DNA of 64,000 nucleotides from Megalonaias nervosa (GCA_016617855.1 JAECUM010096224.1:1-64000); one strand, 5' to 3'; numbered from the stretch's first letter, positions 44,225 through 58,872 are shown. The notes: generated by a model from the sequence alone, not told the origin. Numbers and translations: made by a program.

Positions 44225-47200
44225 GTAAACTCCCACTTCAAAAATCTTACATTTGTTTTGTTATATGTTTTGATTTTGGCTATATAATTGAGTATTTTAT
44301 TTGGAGATATAGGAAATTAAATTTGATCTCAAGTTTCTCGAATAAGTTTCATTCTTAAAATCATTGTCAATCTGGTTGGGAAAGGTAGACTTCGTCGCCC
44401 TGAGAGTCTGCGCATCCGGGAGTTAGTAGTCCTACAGTGTAAAACATAGCACATGCTTTTGTTTTAGTGCTATCACGCACCCACCCCAACAAAAATATCG
44501 GGTGATGTGTCTTACGTTGTAGGATGAGGGAGTTAGATGTATAAAACAGTTCTGTACTTTTGATACAGTATCACATGGACATTTGACGCCTACCACCCAT
44601 TGCTACCGATATTCTCTCGTGTTTCTCAGCGAAAATGGGGAATTTTTTTCTCCATAAATTGCATTCTGCAGTACTTATTAAGAATATTGATTGAAATTAA
44701 TTATAGGTCAAAGAAATATACAACAAACTTCACGTATTACAAAAAGAGCCGCCGCATGATTGTTATTATTAATTATGCGCATTATTTTTTGTTTAGCCTA
44801 GGTTAGTGGGAATCTAGACATAGCAGTCACGTTTTAGGCGTTGCCCACATCAACAGATTGTTATGATGTTGGTTCAAGTTTTTCAGCAATGCATTGATAG
44901 TGGACTCAGTATGCAGGACATGGCCTACTTCTCTGTTGCAGGAAGAAAATATGCATTAAATCAGGCGCATATACAGCACAGATTCACAACACCCACATTT
45001 TTTGTACAAGCTAGCTCCTGAGTATTCATCAAAGTATCTTGGCGTGGAATTCTCAAAAGACCTTTCTTGGAAATGCCACATAGACAAGATAGCAAAAAAA
45101 GGGAACAGCACCCATTATTTCATGTATCACAACCTTCAAATCAGCAATAAGGAAGTAAAAAAAACTGCATACTTCACACAGGTGCAACCTGACATTGATC
45201 AGTACTGTTCGACCATGTGGAACCCAGATAACCAAGCCCTAATAAACAAGATAGAGATCGTTTAGAAGAGAGCTGCTAAATAAACTACAAACAAATACAG
45301 AAATACTAGCAACTCCATTGCCGTGCTGGATTATCTGCAGTGGAAATCGCTAGACTCCAGGTGAACCAAGGCCCATCTGACTGTTATCTGAGATAGCCAA
45401 GAACCTTGTGAAATACCCATGGCCAAATATCTGACTCTAGCATCTAGCTGGACCAGTGCAAATAGCGCCGAGAAGTTCAGACAGATATCCACAGTTACAA
45501 ATTCTCTCAAGTTCAGCTTCATTACACACCCAGGGAAATGGAACAAATTACTGGCTACAGTTGTAGAAGCTCCTGAGATGGTATCTCACAAGCAGGAGCT
45601 TTCCACCATCATATTCAATTGCAGTTATGAGCTACAAGTAAGATCTAGTGATTCTCAGGGCAGTGCTGGTTGAGGTACATTTATCTCTTTGCTGCCACAA
45701 TAGTCAGGTTGGTCTGAGTATGAAGGGATGAAAATGTAGATTGATACTCTTTCATTTATTTCTCTATTTCCTTTTGTTACTCTTCTAGTATTTCTATCTT
45801 TCCTATTGTTCCTGTTCTAGTATTTCTATCTTTCCTATTATTACTCTTCTATTTGTCCTATTTCTACTATACTTACTGGACTGCTATGGTGGCCTAGTGT
45901 TTAGAGCGTCCGCCTCGGATGCGGGAGGTTGTGGGTTCGAACCCCAGCCGAGTCATACCAAACACTTACAAAAATGGTACTAACAGCTACCTCGCTTGGT
46001 GTTCAGCATTAAGAGGTTAGTGTTAGGACTGGTCAGTCTGGTGTCAGGATAATGTGACTGGGTGGGACATCATGCTACATGTCTGCAGCATGATGCCCCA
46101 GTGCTAGATATCACTATAAACTGCCACACTGCAGACATCGTAGCGATATGACTGAAAAATTGTTAAAGCTACATTAAAAAAATCCAAATCACACACACAC
46201 GCCATACTTACTGAAAGCCTCATTGGCTAATGTGTCTGACTCGTGATTGAATGTGTGCATGTTTGAATCCTACCATCGGACTAGCCTGCATCAGCTACCA
46301 TGGTGTGTCCTTGAGCATGGAATTTTAATCCAATTGCCTCAGCATTAAATAACTTACTTGTGCTGCTGTGCCTTAAAGCATCAAATCAAACTAAAACCAT
46401 TCTTACTGTTATCTTGACCGAGTAACACCCGTTGTTTGATAGTCAAGTGTGAATGCATCAACATAGAAATTGACATACTCCTGCAGCCTTTAAATAATAA
46501 TAATAATAAGAAGAATACTAGTAATAATAATCTTGCATAATGTGTTATTTTATTTACACAAGTAACATTAACTCTTATGATCTGTTGTTACCACAAACAA
46601 AAGTTAAAACAAACTGAACTGAAGCAACATATCTTGCTCAAAACAGCCCCTGTGCACTGGGGTTAGAACTTGAAACCCATCAACTATGACTCTGATACTC
46701 TAACAACTCAGCTATCTGTATACAAAAGAGTGCCAACAGGGTGAGTATCTTGGTAAATTCCTATTTTTGCTTGCATGGTAGTTAATGAGTCATTAATTGG
46801 TGAATGTATGTACTGTAGTAAACTGGTGATGACACTTTAGCCAGTTTTTTAAACAGTGATAATTTTCACAATAATGAATTTTTATAAGTCTTGAAAGTCA
46901 TAATGAGGGCACTTCAGCACTAATAACAAGGCAAATGATAAAGGTTTGGAGGATACATTATGGAATTTTTCTACACATCTGCATTTATTATTTCCTTGTC
47001 ATCAGATATAGAATTGATTAATAAATTTCATGTTGAAAAACTCCATAAGGAATGTGTTAAATGTTTATCTGAGTGCAGTGCAGACAGCAGAAGCTTAATA
47101 AATTGATCCAGTGTTTGCTCCTGGAGTTTGTTAATGGAATTCTTGGTGAAAAATTAAATTTTGTGCAGCAGCAATCAGCACTTGTGCAGCCAACGTTATC

Positions 47201-50200
47201 TTATGAGAAACAATTTTATCTTGTGTCTGGGGGTATATTTTTCATTCTTTAAAGATGAAGTGTTTAAGACTTTTCCACATGGATTACAAAATTATCATGG
47301 TAGAGATTTGTAGATTACCAAATGATAAAGACAATTAAGCAACATTGACTGCATAAACATACACATTTGGTGGTTATCTGTACAAAGCAATAAGATTTCC
47401 AGGCCATTCACATTTGTTTGTCAGTCTTTGATTTATAAATTAGCTGATAACATAGACATCTTTAACACTTTATCAGGTACAAAAACAAATGAATCAGTTG
47501 GATGCTGATAAAGATGATTGTAAATGAATAATCTGACAAACTGAAACAGGTATCAGTTATTGAGACAGAGAGAGAGAAAGATGTGAGTGGTATTACAATG
47601 AAGTGCTGATCTGGATTAATCTTGGTCAGCAGAAAAGAAGATGACAATAAGACAATGTTTTATCTAAAGGTAATTAAATCTATGGTTAAAAACAGGCACC
47701 CATGACTTTAAAAAAGAACTTGAAGTGCTTTTTAAAAAGTGTTTTGGATTGTATGTGTCAAATCTAATTCATGATTTACTGTGATAAAAATTTCAAAAAA
47801 TAAGATTTGAAAATTTGGCAGTTTGCAGGAAATACATTGATTTTATTATCAAAACCAAATCAAACATGAAGAATGAATGATGAAGACATGGATGAATCAG
47901 AACAATTAGAATTTCTGAGAGAGATGGGGTACCATTATACCATATATACTTTCTTATAAGTAAATATATTTAACTGAAAATTCAGTTTATGCAGTGTAGT
48001 GGGTCAAAACAATGTCGATTTAAATCCTTTTATATTTTCATGCCATTAATCTGATACAGAAATTATTATATGGTAAACACTATATTTGTCCATTTCATTA
48101 TGATACTACACACTTCATGTACTTGTGCCAACATTTATTTGGATTTGAATAATCTGAGAATATGAAATATTACTGTAAAGTGAAGTGTCCTTCAGTGTTG
48201 TTTACAGTGGGTGTTGGTATGTTGCTTACATTAAATCAGAACAAGCCATATTTGCATTATATTTATTGTTTTTCTGTTTAAACTAGGTCAATTGGTATGA
48301 ATTTGACAGTTGTGACAGGAAAGCTTTTTAGGTTATTTCAAAGACAGAATTATATGCTTGTGTGTAGACCCTATATACTGTTCATAAAATTAAAATTAGA
48401 TTTGTAAAATTTTGTGCAAGTGTACAAATTTTGTGTACCTTTTAAAAGATGCAAATATGACTTAATATAAGATTACAAAATGCATATAAAACAATTGGTA
48501 AATATGTATTAAATGCAGTGGAAAAGCTGTTTAAGTTATTTTGGAGATAGAATTTTTTATAGCTCATTTTTTGATAATTGATATTGACCTTAAATATATT
48601 TTAAACTTTCTAAAATGTTTTGCAATGTTTTAGAAATTTATTTCGTTTTTGAATGGTGCTAAATATGACTTAATAAAAATGAAGAAATGCTTAAAATAGA
48701 GGAATTTTTACATATTTGACATATTGTAGTGATGTGGCTCAGATTGTTCAAGCTGTGTTAAAACACACACACACATACACACACACACACACAATTGCAA
48801 CAGAAATGTTTCAAGTTTTTCATGTCTAGATTGTTGATACTGACCGTAAAATGGTGTAAACTTTCTTAAACATTATGCTGTTGTTCAAAAAATTATTTAG
48901 GTTTTGAATGGTACCAAATATGATTTAATTTATTAAAACATGAAGGAATGCATAAAATGGAGTAATTGGTATGTATTTAGCAGTAGCAACAGAATAGCAG
49001 TTTAAGTTTTCAAATATAGAATTTTATTTAGACACTGAATATAATTCCTAAAATAAGTATTTGCTTTCTAAAATGTTGTAAAGTATTTTGAAAATTGATA
49101 TAATAGTTTTTAAATGGTACCATATATGACTTCATTTAATGGAAGATGAAGAAACTTATCAATGGAGCAATTGGCATGTAATTGGCAGTTGCCGTTGAAA
49201 GATGCAAGTTATTTCCAAGATAGCATTTATTGGTTCTGTGTTTGTGCCCATTATTCTGCCCAAATAATCCACATAATCGACCTTCAGATCAGGGTCTCCT
49301 CTGACAGAACTTCACTGACTATGGATGGCAAGGTGTGTGCATGCAAAGAAAACAGAAGGAAGAAAGGTAGTACTGGGATATTTTGAGTTGTTAATTTCAC
49401 TAAAGTCCTGTTCTGCAGCTACTCACTCCATTAGTAGAACAGAAATATTAAATACATTTGAAGTACAAAAAATATGACTTTTTCAAAACTTGAAACTTTC
49501 TTTTCACTAAATTATATTTCATGCAGGTATCCAAGGCGTAGAGATTATGAGACAGAGAGAAACAGTAAAGCAGCAACCATCACACCAGCCACAAGTCATC
49601 CACTGAAAGCAATATCAGTTGGTATCATACAATGAATAGCAATTTTGTTAAACCCTTATTTATTTATTTTTATTCACCACTTTGAATGCAGAAGTATGTT
49701 ATTTGCTATGCCCATCTTGTCTGTGCATTTGGAGCTTAATGTAATTCTTGACGAGTATGTTTGACATACGTAAATTAAATCTTGTACAGAGTCAGCAGAT
49801 ATGTTAACTTGCTTTTAAATCATAAATATTCACATTATCACATGACTGACTTTAAACTTGTGCTAAACCTAATTCATATCTCGCATGAGACTCGAAGCTG
49901 CTGCTCATATTTTAGGAGACAAGAGGCAGGGCAAGCTTGGAAGTAAGGAGATGTAACTCCATCTGCTTCTTATTCTTATTATATATTATGATAGGTAATT
50001 TATTTGAAGAAGGAACTAATATTTGGAGTCAAATGTTTCTTCAGTAATACTTGTATGATCATTAAAGTCACACCTTCCAAAGCCCTTGCTGCAATTACAT
50101 ACCTGAAAGAGTATGCATGTCTATAGTAACTGATAATTGATTAATCCAAGTGGAGACTACTCTAGCCTGACTTTCACCTTCACAAGCACAAAATTGTTTA

Positions 50201-53200
50201 GAACTTTGTTGCTAAAACAAACCAAAAGATGAGTTGAAGATCATTTTAAATTTTAGGAGGGCTGGATTTGCGAGGTAGTGGAAATAAATTTTACCCAATA
50301 CTCCAAAAATTGCTTTTCAGGTTGTTGAAGTAAAATCAGCAGATAAGAGAGGAACACCAGTGAAAAGTTCCCAGGATGTGCCCAAAAGGGATTTTGTTGA
50401 TCCATTAAGATCATCAGATCCCCTTGGCACCTCATTGGAAGGATCTGACCCACTGTCACAGTTTGTTGCAGAAGCTGCCCAAAAAAAGTCATCCATTGGA
50501 CTTAACATTGGGGTATGGTGTTCTTTCATAACTGAAATTTGTTTCTAGTTGAAGCTCATGTTGATGCATGACTAAATCAAGATTATGTGTATATACCAAT
50601 ATTTTCACAAAGTAAGACATAGGTTGTGTGTACCTTTTTAATTTATATATCCCCCATGTTGTAATTATGGGGTGATAATAGCTATCACTCTGTCCATAAA
50701 CATTTTCATTTCCATAGCATATCTCTTAAACTGTTTAAAGTATTTCATTTAAACATGATGCACATATTAGACTAGAGGTCCAGATGTGCCTTTTGCAATA
50801 CACAATTTTTCAGTTTCAATATTTTTTTCCATCTGTTTTGAGGTATCTTGGTGAAACTTGGTATACACATTAAACTAGTGGACCAGACTGAGTGAAACTT
50901 GGTATACATGTTGAACTAGTGGACCAGACTGAGTGAAACTTGGTATACATGTTGAACTAGTGGACCAGACTGAGTGAAACTTGGTATACACATTAAACTA
51001 GTGGACCGGACTGAGTGAAACTTGGTATACATGTTGAACTAGTGGACCAGACTGAGTGAAACTTGGTATACACATTAAACTAGTGGACCAGACTGAGTGA
51101 AACTTGGTATACATGTTGAACTAGTGGACCAAACTGAGTGAAACTTGGTATAAATGTTGAACTAGTGGACCAGACTGAGTGAAACTTGGTATACGTGTTG
51201 AACTAGTGGACCAGACTGAGTGAAACTTTGTATGCACATAGAACTAGTGGACCAGACTGTGTGAATTTTGATATTCATGTTGAACTAGTGGACCAGACTG
51301 AATGAAATTTTGTATGCACATTGAACTGGTGGATCAGACTGAGTTAAACCTGGTATACATGTTGAACTAGTGGACCAGACTGAGTGAAACTTGGTATACT
51401 CATTGGACTAGTGGACCAGACTGAGTGAAATGTGGTACACACATTGGACTAATGGACCAGACTGAGTGAAACTTGGTATACACATTGGACTAGTGGACCA
51501 GACTGAGTGAAATGTGGTACACACATTGGACTAATGGACCAGACTGAGTGAAACTTGGTACACACATTGGACTAGTGGACCAGACTGAGTGAAATGTGGT
51601 ACACACATTGGACTAATGGACCAGACTGAGTGAAACTTGGGATACACATTGGACTAGTGGGCTAGACTGAGTGAAATGTGGTACATACTTTGGACTAATG
51701 GACCAGACTGAGTGAAACTTGGTATACACATTGGACTAATGGACCAGGCTGAGTGAGACTTGGTATACACATTGGACTAGTGGCCCAAAACTGTTTGGAT
51801 ATCTCAATGAATTTGGCACACATATATGACAATTGGTGTTAATGTGCCATTTGCTTTCTTCTCAAATCTTCACTTTATATATTTTGATATTTTTATCCAT
51901 TTGTTCATCCATAAATCGATCATTCACACTTTCATTACAAGAGCAAAGCTCTAAAACCATTGAAAATGTGTCAGTGAACCTTTGTACAGTATTAGGCTAA
52001 TGGTACATATGTGCCCTTTTCTATCTGCTGTTCATGAGTTTTAGTGTTTTAAATGTTTCTGTCCATTCATCTAACAGCTATCCATTATCCACACTTTTGT
52101 TTCTAGGACAAAAGTTTAAAACCATTTAAGATATCTCTACGAAATGTGGTAAACATATTAGACTTGTTTCATAAATGTGCCTTTTGTTATTCATACTTGT
52201 TTGGTTTTGAACTTTTTAAAAAGGTTTTGGTCCATTTGCTTGTCCTTCATCCATCCTCTATTCAGACTTTCATTTCTGGGGTAAAATTCATGATGCCTTT
52301 CACTTCGCTGTACACTTTGTAAATATGAACTTCCCATTTAAGAAATCTTTGACAAATCATTCTGTCTCCTAGCAGCCATATTGACAGGGCAGAGGATGCA
52401 GATGACTCATTCTTCTTGGGTCTTCTACCCTGTCCCCCAATTAGTAATACATTGAATATAGCTGTCACTGTGTCCATCTGTCTGCTTGTCTGTCCATAAA
52501 CATTTTTCTTCCTGGAATATAATTCTCAAATTTTTAAGGGTATTTTAACCAGACTTGGTATATATACCAAAGTTTTTAGGGCTGTCTTTTGATATAGTTA
52601 AACTTGTCTTGAGAGACCACTCCTTCTTCCTACAAAAACTGGTTTCAAGACAGGTGGTCTGTCATTATAGAATTGTGCAAGATAACCAGTTTACAAGATC
52701 AAAATTCAGCAGGACTTAAGAAGGAAAAATACCTACATTACTGTACATAAAATGTATTCTTTATTCAAAGTTCTTTTTAAAATCTTGCATTAAATGCATC
52801 TCAAAATAATTTTATATAGCAATAAATATTTACATCAATCATAAAACAATAAGGTGTTCACGTATTAACATATGAATTGAAAAATTAACTAAAGTAATAT
52901 TACTTCTCCTGTCCATAAGTTAACTTGACATGTAAATAAATTTCTGAGTTATTTCAGATGTAACATAAGAACTGCACAGTTAGCTATGATAACACTTACT
53001 CATCCTGTGTATGAATTAGTGGTTTTAATAGATTTGGGGTAAATGTGGAATATATATGTAGCAGTGAGTGAAGTAGAAAATAAGAATTAGTCCATCTAGA
53101 AACAAAATAAATTTATGGAGAGACAAAAGCCAAAGGCTTAATTCACACATGACATAAAGAGATTACAGCTCTCCCCTGTTATAATGTGCCTTGCTATAAA

Positions 53201-56200
53201 GTGATTCTGGATATAATGTGGTACTGCTATGAACCCCATGACCAAAATCATACCATTATATAGCAATACAGGTTGAAAGAAACCAATGTGAAACTTAGTC
53301 TTATATCTTCATTTCCTTTTCAAAACACCATCATTTAACAAATTTTGACATTGCCCACTGCACCACTCTTCTGTATGTTACACTATTCTCAATATATGGC
53401 AGTTCTGCATATATTGCAGTACTTGGTATAACACAGTTTGCTGCATAATGTGATCTGTGGTGAAGGACTATTGCATTATAACAAGGGAGAGCTGTCACTT
53501 GATAAATGAAGGGTGCATCCAGCAGCTCTGTGGTGACAATGAACTCAACTGCTAGAGTGAAGTCCATTACGATAATTTCTGTTATGACGTTATTGGGGTT
53601 GTGTAGTTTTAGCCAAAGATAAATAAACAATATGAACTGTTGATTGACTGTGTACATCTTTGATGGCTACCTTTTGAAGAAGGCATGGTTAATCATAATG
53701 GGGATTCACATAACTTGTCAAAGAATTAAATAAAAAGGTCAGTGTATTCATCTCTGTTCTTGTGATGCAGTCATTCATAGCAGAAAACAGTCAACACTTT
53801 GCCTGTAGACCCTTCTAAGCAGTCATGGTTGCAAAAGATTAAATCATGGTAATTGGTGTTTATCTTTGTTAGTAATGTGGTTAATTGATTATTCTGCCTA
53901 AAAATCATGGTCGTTGATTGTGTTCTGCAAATGGTTACTCAAGACAGTACATCTGTGTAGATCATTATTATCAAAAGTCACTCAAGACAGGTTTAACTGC
54001 ACTTAGAAGTTTCCATATTCAGTATTTATTTTGTTATGTTACCATCAAAACAAAGTGTAGCATAAATAGTATTCAAATGGAGAATGCTACACCATAGGGT
54101 ACTATCATAATTTATCTCTATGTAACTCTTGTTTGAATATGTGCTAATCAGGGTTGAGATCATGAGACAACTACTTTTTGCTGTTTTAATATTATTGTTA
54201 TCAACCAGATTAGTTAATGTTAGAAGAGTATGTATGCTTTAGATTATAATGCTGGTTAATGTTGGAAGAATGTATAAACTTACTGTATAATACCAGTGAT
54301 TGACAGTTATGAGAGTATATAAGCTTTACATTATAATATACTTCTTAATTCAAATATAAAGACATAAGTAAAATGAATGATATGTAGATAAACAATGTCA
54401 AGCAACATTTTTGTCCTTGTTTTTCATGTAATTTCTGTTTTGTCCATGCAATAAGAACTTTGTTGCAGTAATACACAGTAATGAAAAACTTGATATCTTT
54501 TTCACACTGTTGCTGTTTCATTATCAAATGTTTTATAGCTTTTAATGAGATCAGTTTGACTGCTGAATTGATAGAAATCATGCACATAATGTAATAACAT
54601 GTCACTATGTGTGAAGTTGTAAGCAAGCAACATTTCTGTGGTTGGTGAGAAAGAGAGGCATCACTACATAACCTTTGGGGTTGTTTTTTTTTCACAAGTC
54701 CTGTCTCATTGTGAATCATGTATATGCAGGCTGTAAATACATGGGAAAGCTTCATAAATCACCAGCACAGAGGTTATCATAGATAATGAATGTAGTACAT
54801 ATATGGTATCATGATTGCAGAGTGAGAAGAAAAGGGCAGGAAATGAAAATGAGCTGGATGATTCATTTGAGCCATGGTCCAGCAAGAAAGCTGGAATCAT
54901 TGCCAAATACACCACCTCCGAAAAATTGTCCATTACCACCAGCTTTCTGTCAGCCTCAGATAAGGAGAAAGGTATTCCTAATGTTTCATGTCCATGCAAA
55001 ACAACCCACTGATCAGAATTGTAATTTGGATTGAAGGTTACTTTTTGAGCATTCATAAGGTAATACATACTGTATCTCATATGCAAATTCCATGAATTGC
55101 ATTAGAGATTGATGGAAATTGAAAGTTAATTACTTTGTTTATCCTTTACTGGAATGCTTTAAAAACTATCAATCTTTATTTATATGTTTATTGTATAATT
55201 TTGAAATAAAGAAGTTCTTTCTACAGCATGTACATTTCCTCGGTTAAATAAATTTGTTAATTCAGACTTAGCATCTAACCCTTGTTAAAAAGCTGCTGTT
55301 CATTTTCATTCACATCGGCAAGTGGTTGTAGCCTGGTACCCATAGCTTTATTTGACTCAAATGTTCTAAAAGTGGTGTAGGTAAATGTTTCATACTAGCT
55401 CTGGAATCATACTGAGTCATGGATCCTGTGTCCAATCAAATCAGTTAATGAGTATATGAAAAACTCTTTCATTTCCATTGTAATTAAAGAGAAATACATG
55501 GTGTAAATGTAAATATTAATTATCAGCCTCAGATGATGCCTTTTGAGTAAATGTTTGATAGGTGAAGAAGAAATGCAGAAGAAGGATATCTTTGTAATTT
55601 TATCAGCTATTTGCTTTTGAAAAAAAAGCAATCATATCAAAGTTAATAATCTGTTGCCAAAGTCACAGTTTGCAATAATTTGTTTTTCAATACTCAGTAA
55701 AAACTTAGATATTTTATACTTTAGGATAAGTACCTATATTCATACCTGGAGCATATTACAAATAAATCTACTGTTTTTTGAAGTGGTGATTAAGACCCAG
55801 ACCACAACTACTGTTACAGACAAGGTTAAAAACAGGTTGGAGCAACTTGATGATTTTGAGGAGGTAACTAATTTCACTCATTATGATATAATAAAGTGAA
55901 ATTACTCAGTTTTATAACCCTCAGTTTTTAATTTTGCAAAACAAAAGATGTTTTGTCGATTGAAAAGGGAGTCAGTCTGTAAACATAGAAGAGTCATTCA
56001 TTGAAGCATTTAAACTGTTGGTTTGTTTTAACAATGAAATCCTTAAAATTTGCATAATAAATTTACACCAAATTAATGAACTTAAAGTCCCAGCATATTG
56101 TTTTGTTTTTTTTGCCAGCAGAATATCTGTGCATTTACAGACATTATACCACAAAATTTAATAAAAGCTGAACCCAGCATATCCAATCTAACTGTCCATA

Positions 56201-58841
56201 CCAAGAACTGACAGCAGCATATCCAATTTTACTATCTATACCAAAAACTGATCCCAACATATCCAATTTTACAGTTTATACCAAAAACTGACCCCAGTAT
56301 ATCCAATCTTCTGTCTATACTAAAAACTGACCTCAGCATATACAATCTTACTGCTATACCAAAAACTGATCCCAGCATATCCAGTCTTCTGTCTATACCA
56401 AAATCTGACCCCAACACATCCAATCTTACTGGCTGTGCCAAGAACTGACCCTCAGCATATCCGATCTTACTGTCTATACCAAAAACTGACCCCAGCACAT
56501 CCAGTCTTACTGTCTAAACCACACACATCATTTTAATCTCAAATGCATTCTTTATTCTGGTTTATTCAGAATAATAGCTAATTGCAAATTCAGATCTCCA
56601 TCATTACAACACTGTAATCAGGGTCTATAACTGCCATCATCATTATATGTCAAACCACTATATAAACCAAAATATTTAAAGAACAAGAAGGTACATGAAT
56701 TAGTTTGCTTTTATTGCTTAAGAAAAAAGTTAAATCTCAACAGAGCCTGTGACATGTTGCTTGTATCTAGATGTATAAGGCTACTATTAAATCGTGTAAT
56801 TAACCTGTACAATTTTTCCCTATATGTCTCAGGGTTCAGTTCAGGAGATGCTCAACTTGAGCCAGCAGGAGTATGTCAGCAGAATTGATGAGCTGAACCA
56901 GGCCTTAATAAATGCCTGGGACCAAGACCAGAGGGTCAAGGCATTGAAAATAGGTATTCAGGTAAGTGAGATACAGTGTTCCCTTAACTATAATAATATT
57001 TAGGTAAGTCATAGTGTTCCATTACTATACTGTTAATCAGTTAAGTCAGACACATCGTTCCCTTACTATAATGCTGTTCAGGTAAGTCAGACACAGTTTT
57101 CCCGTAGGGCTGTTCCAGTAAAACATACCTGGGACCCAGGGAAGGCACTTTGGATGTGGGGTACTCACCCATAGATGCAATTTAGAACTTTCTTATCATT
57201 TTAATACGAACTCTATGAAATTGAAGTACCTGGCATAAATTTGTAAAAAAACTGCCTTCACTGGGTACCATGTATGTTTAAATGGAACAACCCGTACTAT
57301 AATGCTATTTAGGGGAGCCATAAAAATGCAGTGTGATATATTTCAGGTTGTCTTATGGAGAGATATAATTCAGCCAGTATAATGGGATCCATGACTTATC
57401 CTGTGCTTTATCAGGGACTGTGTTATACTGAGGTACATTATATGGAGATATATAATTCAGCCAGTATAATGGGATCCATGACTTATACTGTGCTTTATCA
57501 GGGACTGTAGTATACTGAAGTACATTGTATGGAGATATATAATTCAGCCAGTATAATGGGATCCATGACTTATACCGTGCTTTATCAGGGACTGTAGTGT
57601 ACTGAAGTACATTGTATGGAGATATATAATTCAGCCAGTGTAATTGGATCCATGACTTATCCTGTGCTTTATCAGGGACTGTGTTATGCTCAGCCACTCT
57701 ACAGAGTAGTGAGAAACTCAGTATGCCTAATCTGAGTCTTGATGACAATACAAAAAGCCAGGTGTAGTGTGGTGGGAATAGTCGACACTTACCCATAATT
57801 GGTTCAAATTGTCAGACCAAGGTACCTTGCAATTTGCAGTATAAGCTAAAAAGTTTGTCTTATTTAAATAGGTATAGCCTAATATTATCTGAGAGCCATT
57901 TATTCCATTGGTAAATCTTTTTGCAGATAATGCAGCTATCACTTTTATGGAATCAAACCCATTTGTAAATATTTTTTCATACGTCTTGTTAAGACTACCT
58001 ATTTGTCAGAAGTTTTTTTTAAAGTGGTCACATTGTAGCCCCACTTTGAAATTCCTGGATATGCCATTATTCTAATTTATGGCAAGTTCAGTTTAAGATG
58101 CAGAGGATGCATTTTAGGCATTTTACTTCGTGTAACCATATTCCCTTTGAGGTCTACATAAGTAATAACAAAAACTTAATGCATAGGATGTATTGAAATA
58201 GACTTGACTATGCATTAACTTTAATATCCTTTTGTGTAATCACAATTTACAAATAAAGACACAGATTACCTAAATGAATTAAAACACTAGGAAAGAAATG
58301 TCTCTTTTTGTCACTTTTTACATTGTATGTTTTTTGTTCACCCTTAGCTGATGTTGGAATAAATCCAAGTAGAAAAATCTACACAAATTTGTCAAAGGAT
58401 GAAAGAAGTCAGTGAAATTCTTTTAATTAATTTGGCTCACTGACAGTTTTTTTGATACAGTGTACTATATCTTTGTCTTTCTTTGTTTTTCAGTGTTCCA
58501 AGTTACTTGCTGATACAAATGTTATTCAGTTCTATCCAAGCAAATTTGTACTTGTCACTGATATTTTGGATACATTTGGTAAGAGTTTGTGTTTTATCTC
58601 CTAAATCTCCTAATAGTTATTCCTTTAGTTTTCCATATAAAGCTGCTGTTAATATACAGTATTTTGAGATAATAGACTTTTTTATATTGGTGTTTATTTT
58701 GGTTCTGCTGGTCATTGACAAGAAGAGCTTTTGAGATGACCTGTTGTGTGTTGTCCATCTATCAGTTAGCACATGTTTCTTGTCAGTACTCCTAAACTAC
58801 TTGGAGGATTGCCTTGAAACATTACACACGCACGCATGCAC

Positions 58842-58872
<31 letters not shown>

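Larger units (their letters stand above)
44225..49526 (+). other. VPS35L intron 1
   Basis: A 5,302-base intron. It carries a reverse-transcriptase fragment, two adjacent SINEs, a tRNA-like relic and a diverged tandem array, all listed separately. A small inverted repeat (cctacagtgtaaaaca and its near inverse cttacgttgtagg) lies at about 44431-44523. No other exon was seen. Confidence 0.8.
56962..58493 (+). other. VPS35L intron 6
   Basis: A 1,532-base intron from GTAAGT to a TTTGTTTTTCAG acceptor. It contains the splice-site repeat, a MITE and an 87-bp array; 57800-58490 is AT-rich with nothing recognised. Confidence 0.85.

Noticed and set aside
50851..51793. CRISPR-like array
   Set aside because: Units are contiguous and near-identical with no unique spacers, and the context is an intron of an animal gene.
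54345..54755. 136-codon minus-strand frame in VPS35L intron 3
   Set aside because: Cys/Ile-rich translation of AT-rich intron DNA with no domain and no splice-linked partner.
56232..56498. 88-codon minus-strand frame as a repeat protein gene
   Set aside because: It is produced by the 39-bp minisatellite period; no start context, splice support or conservation.
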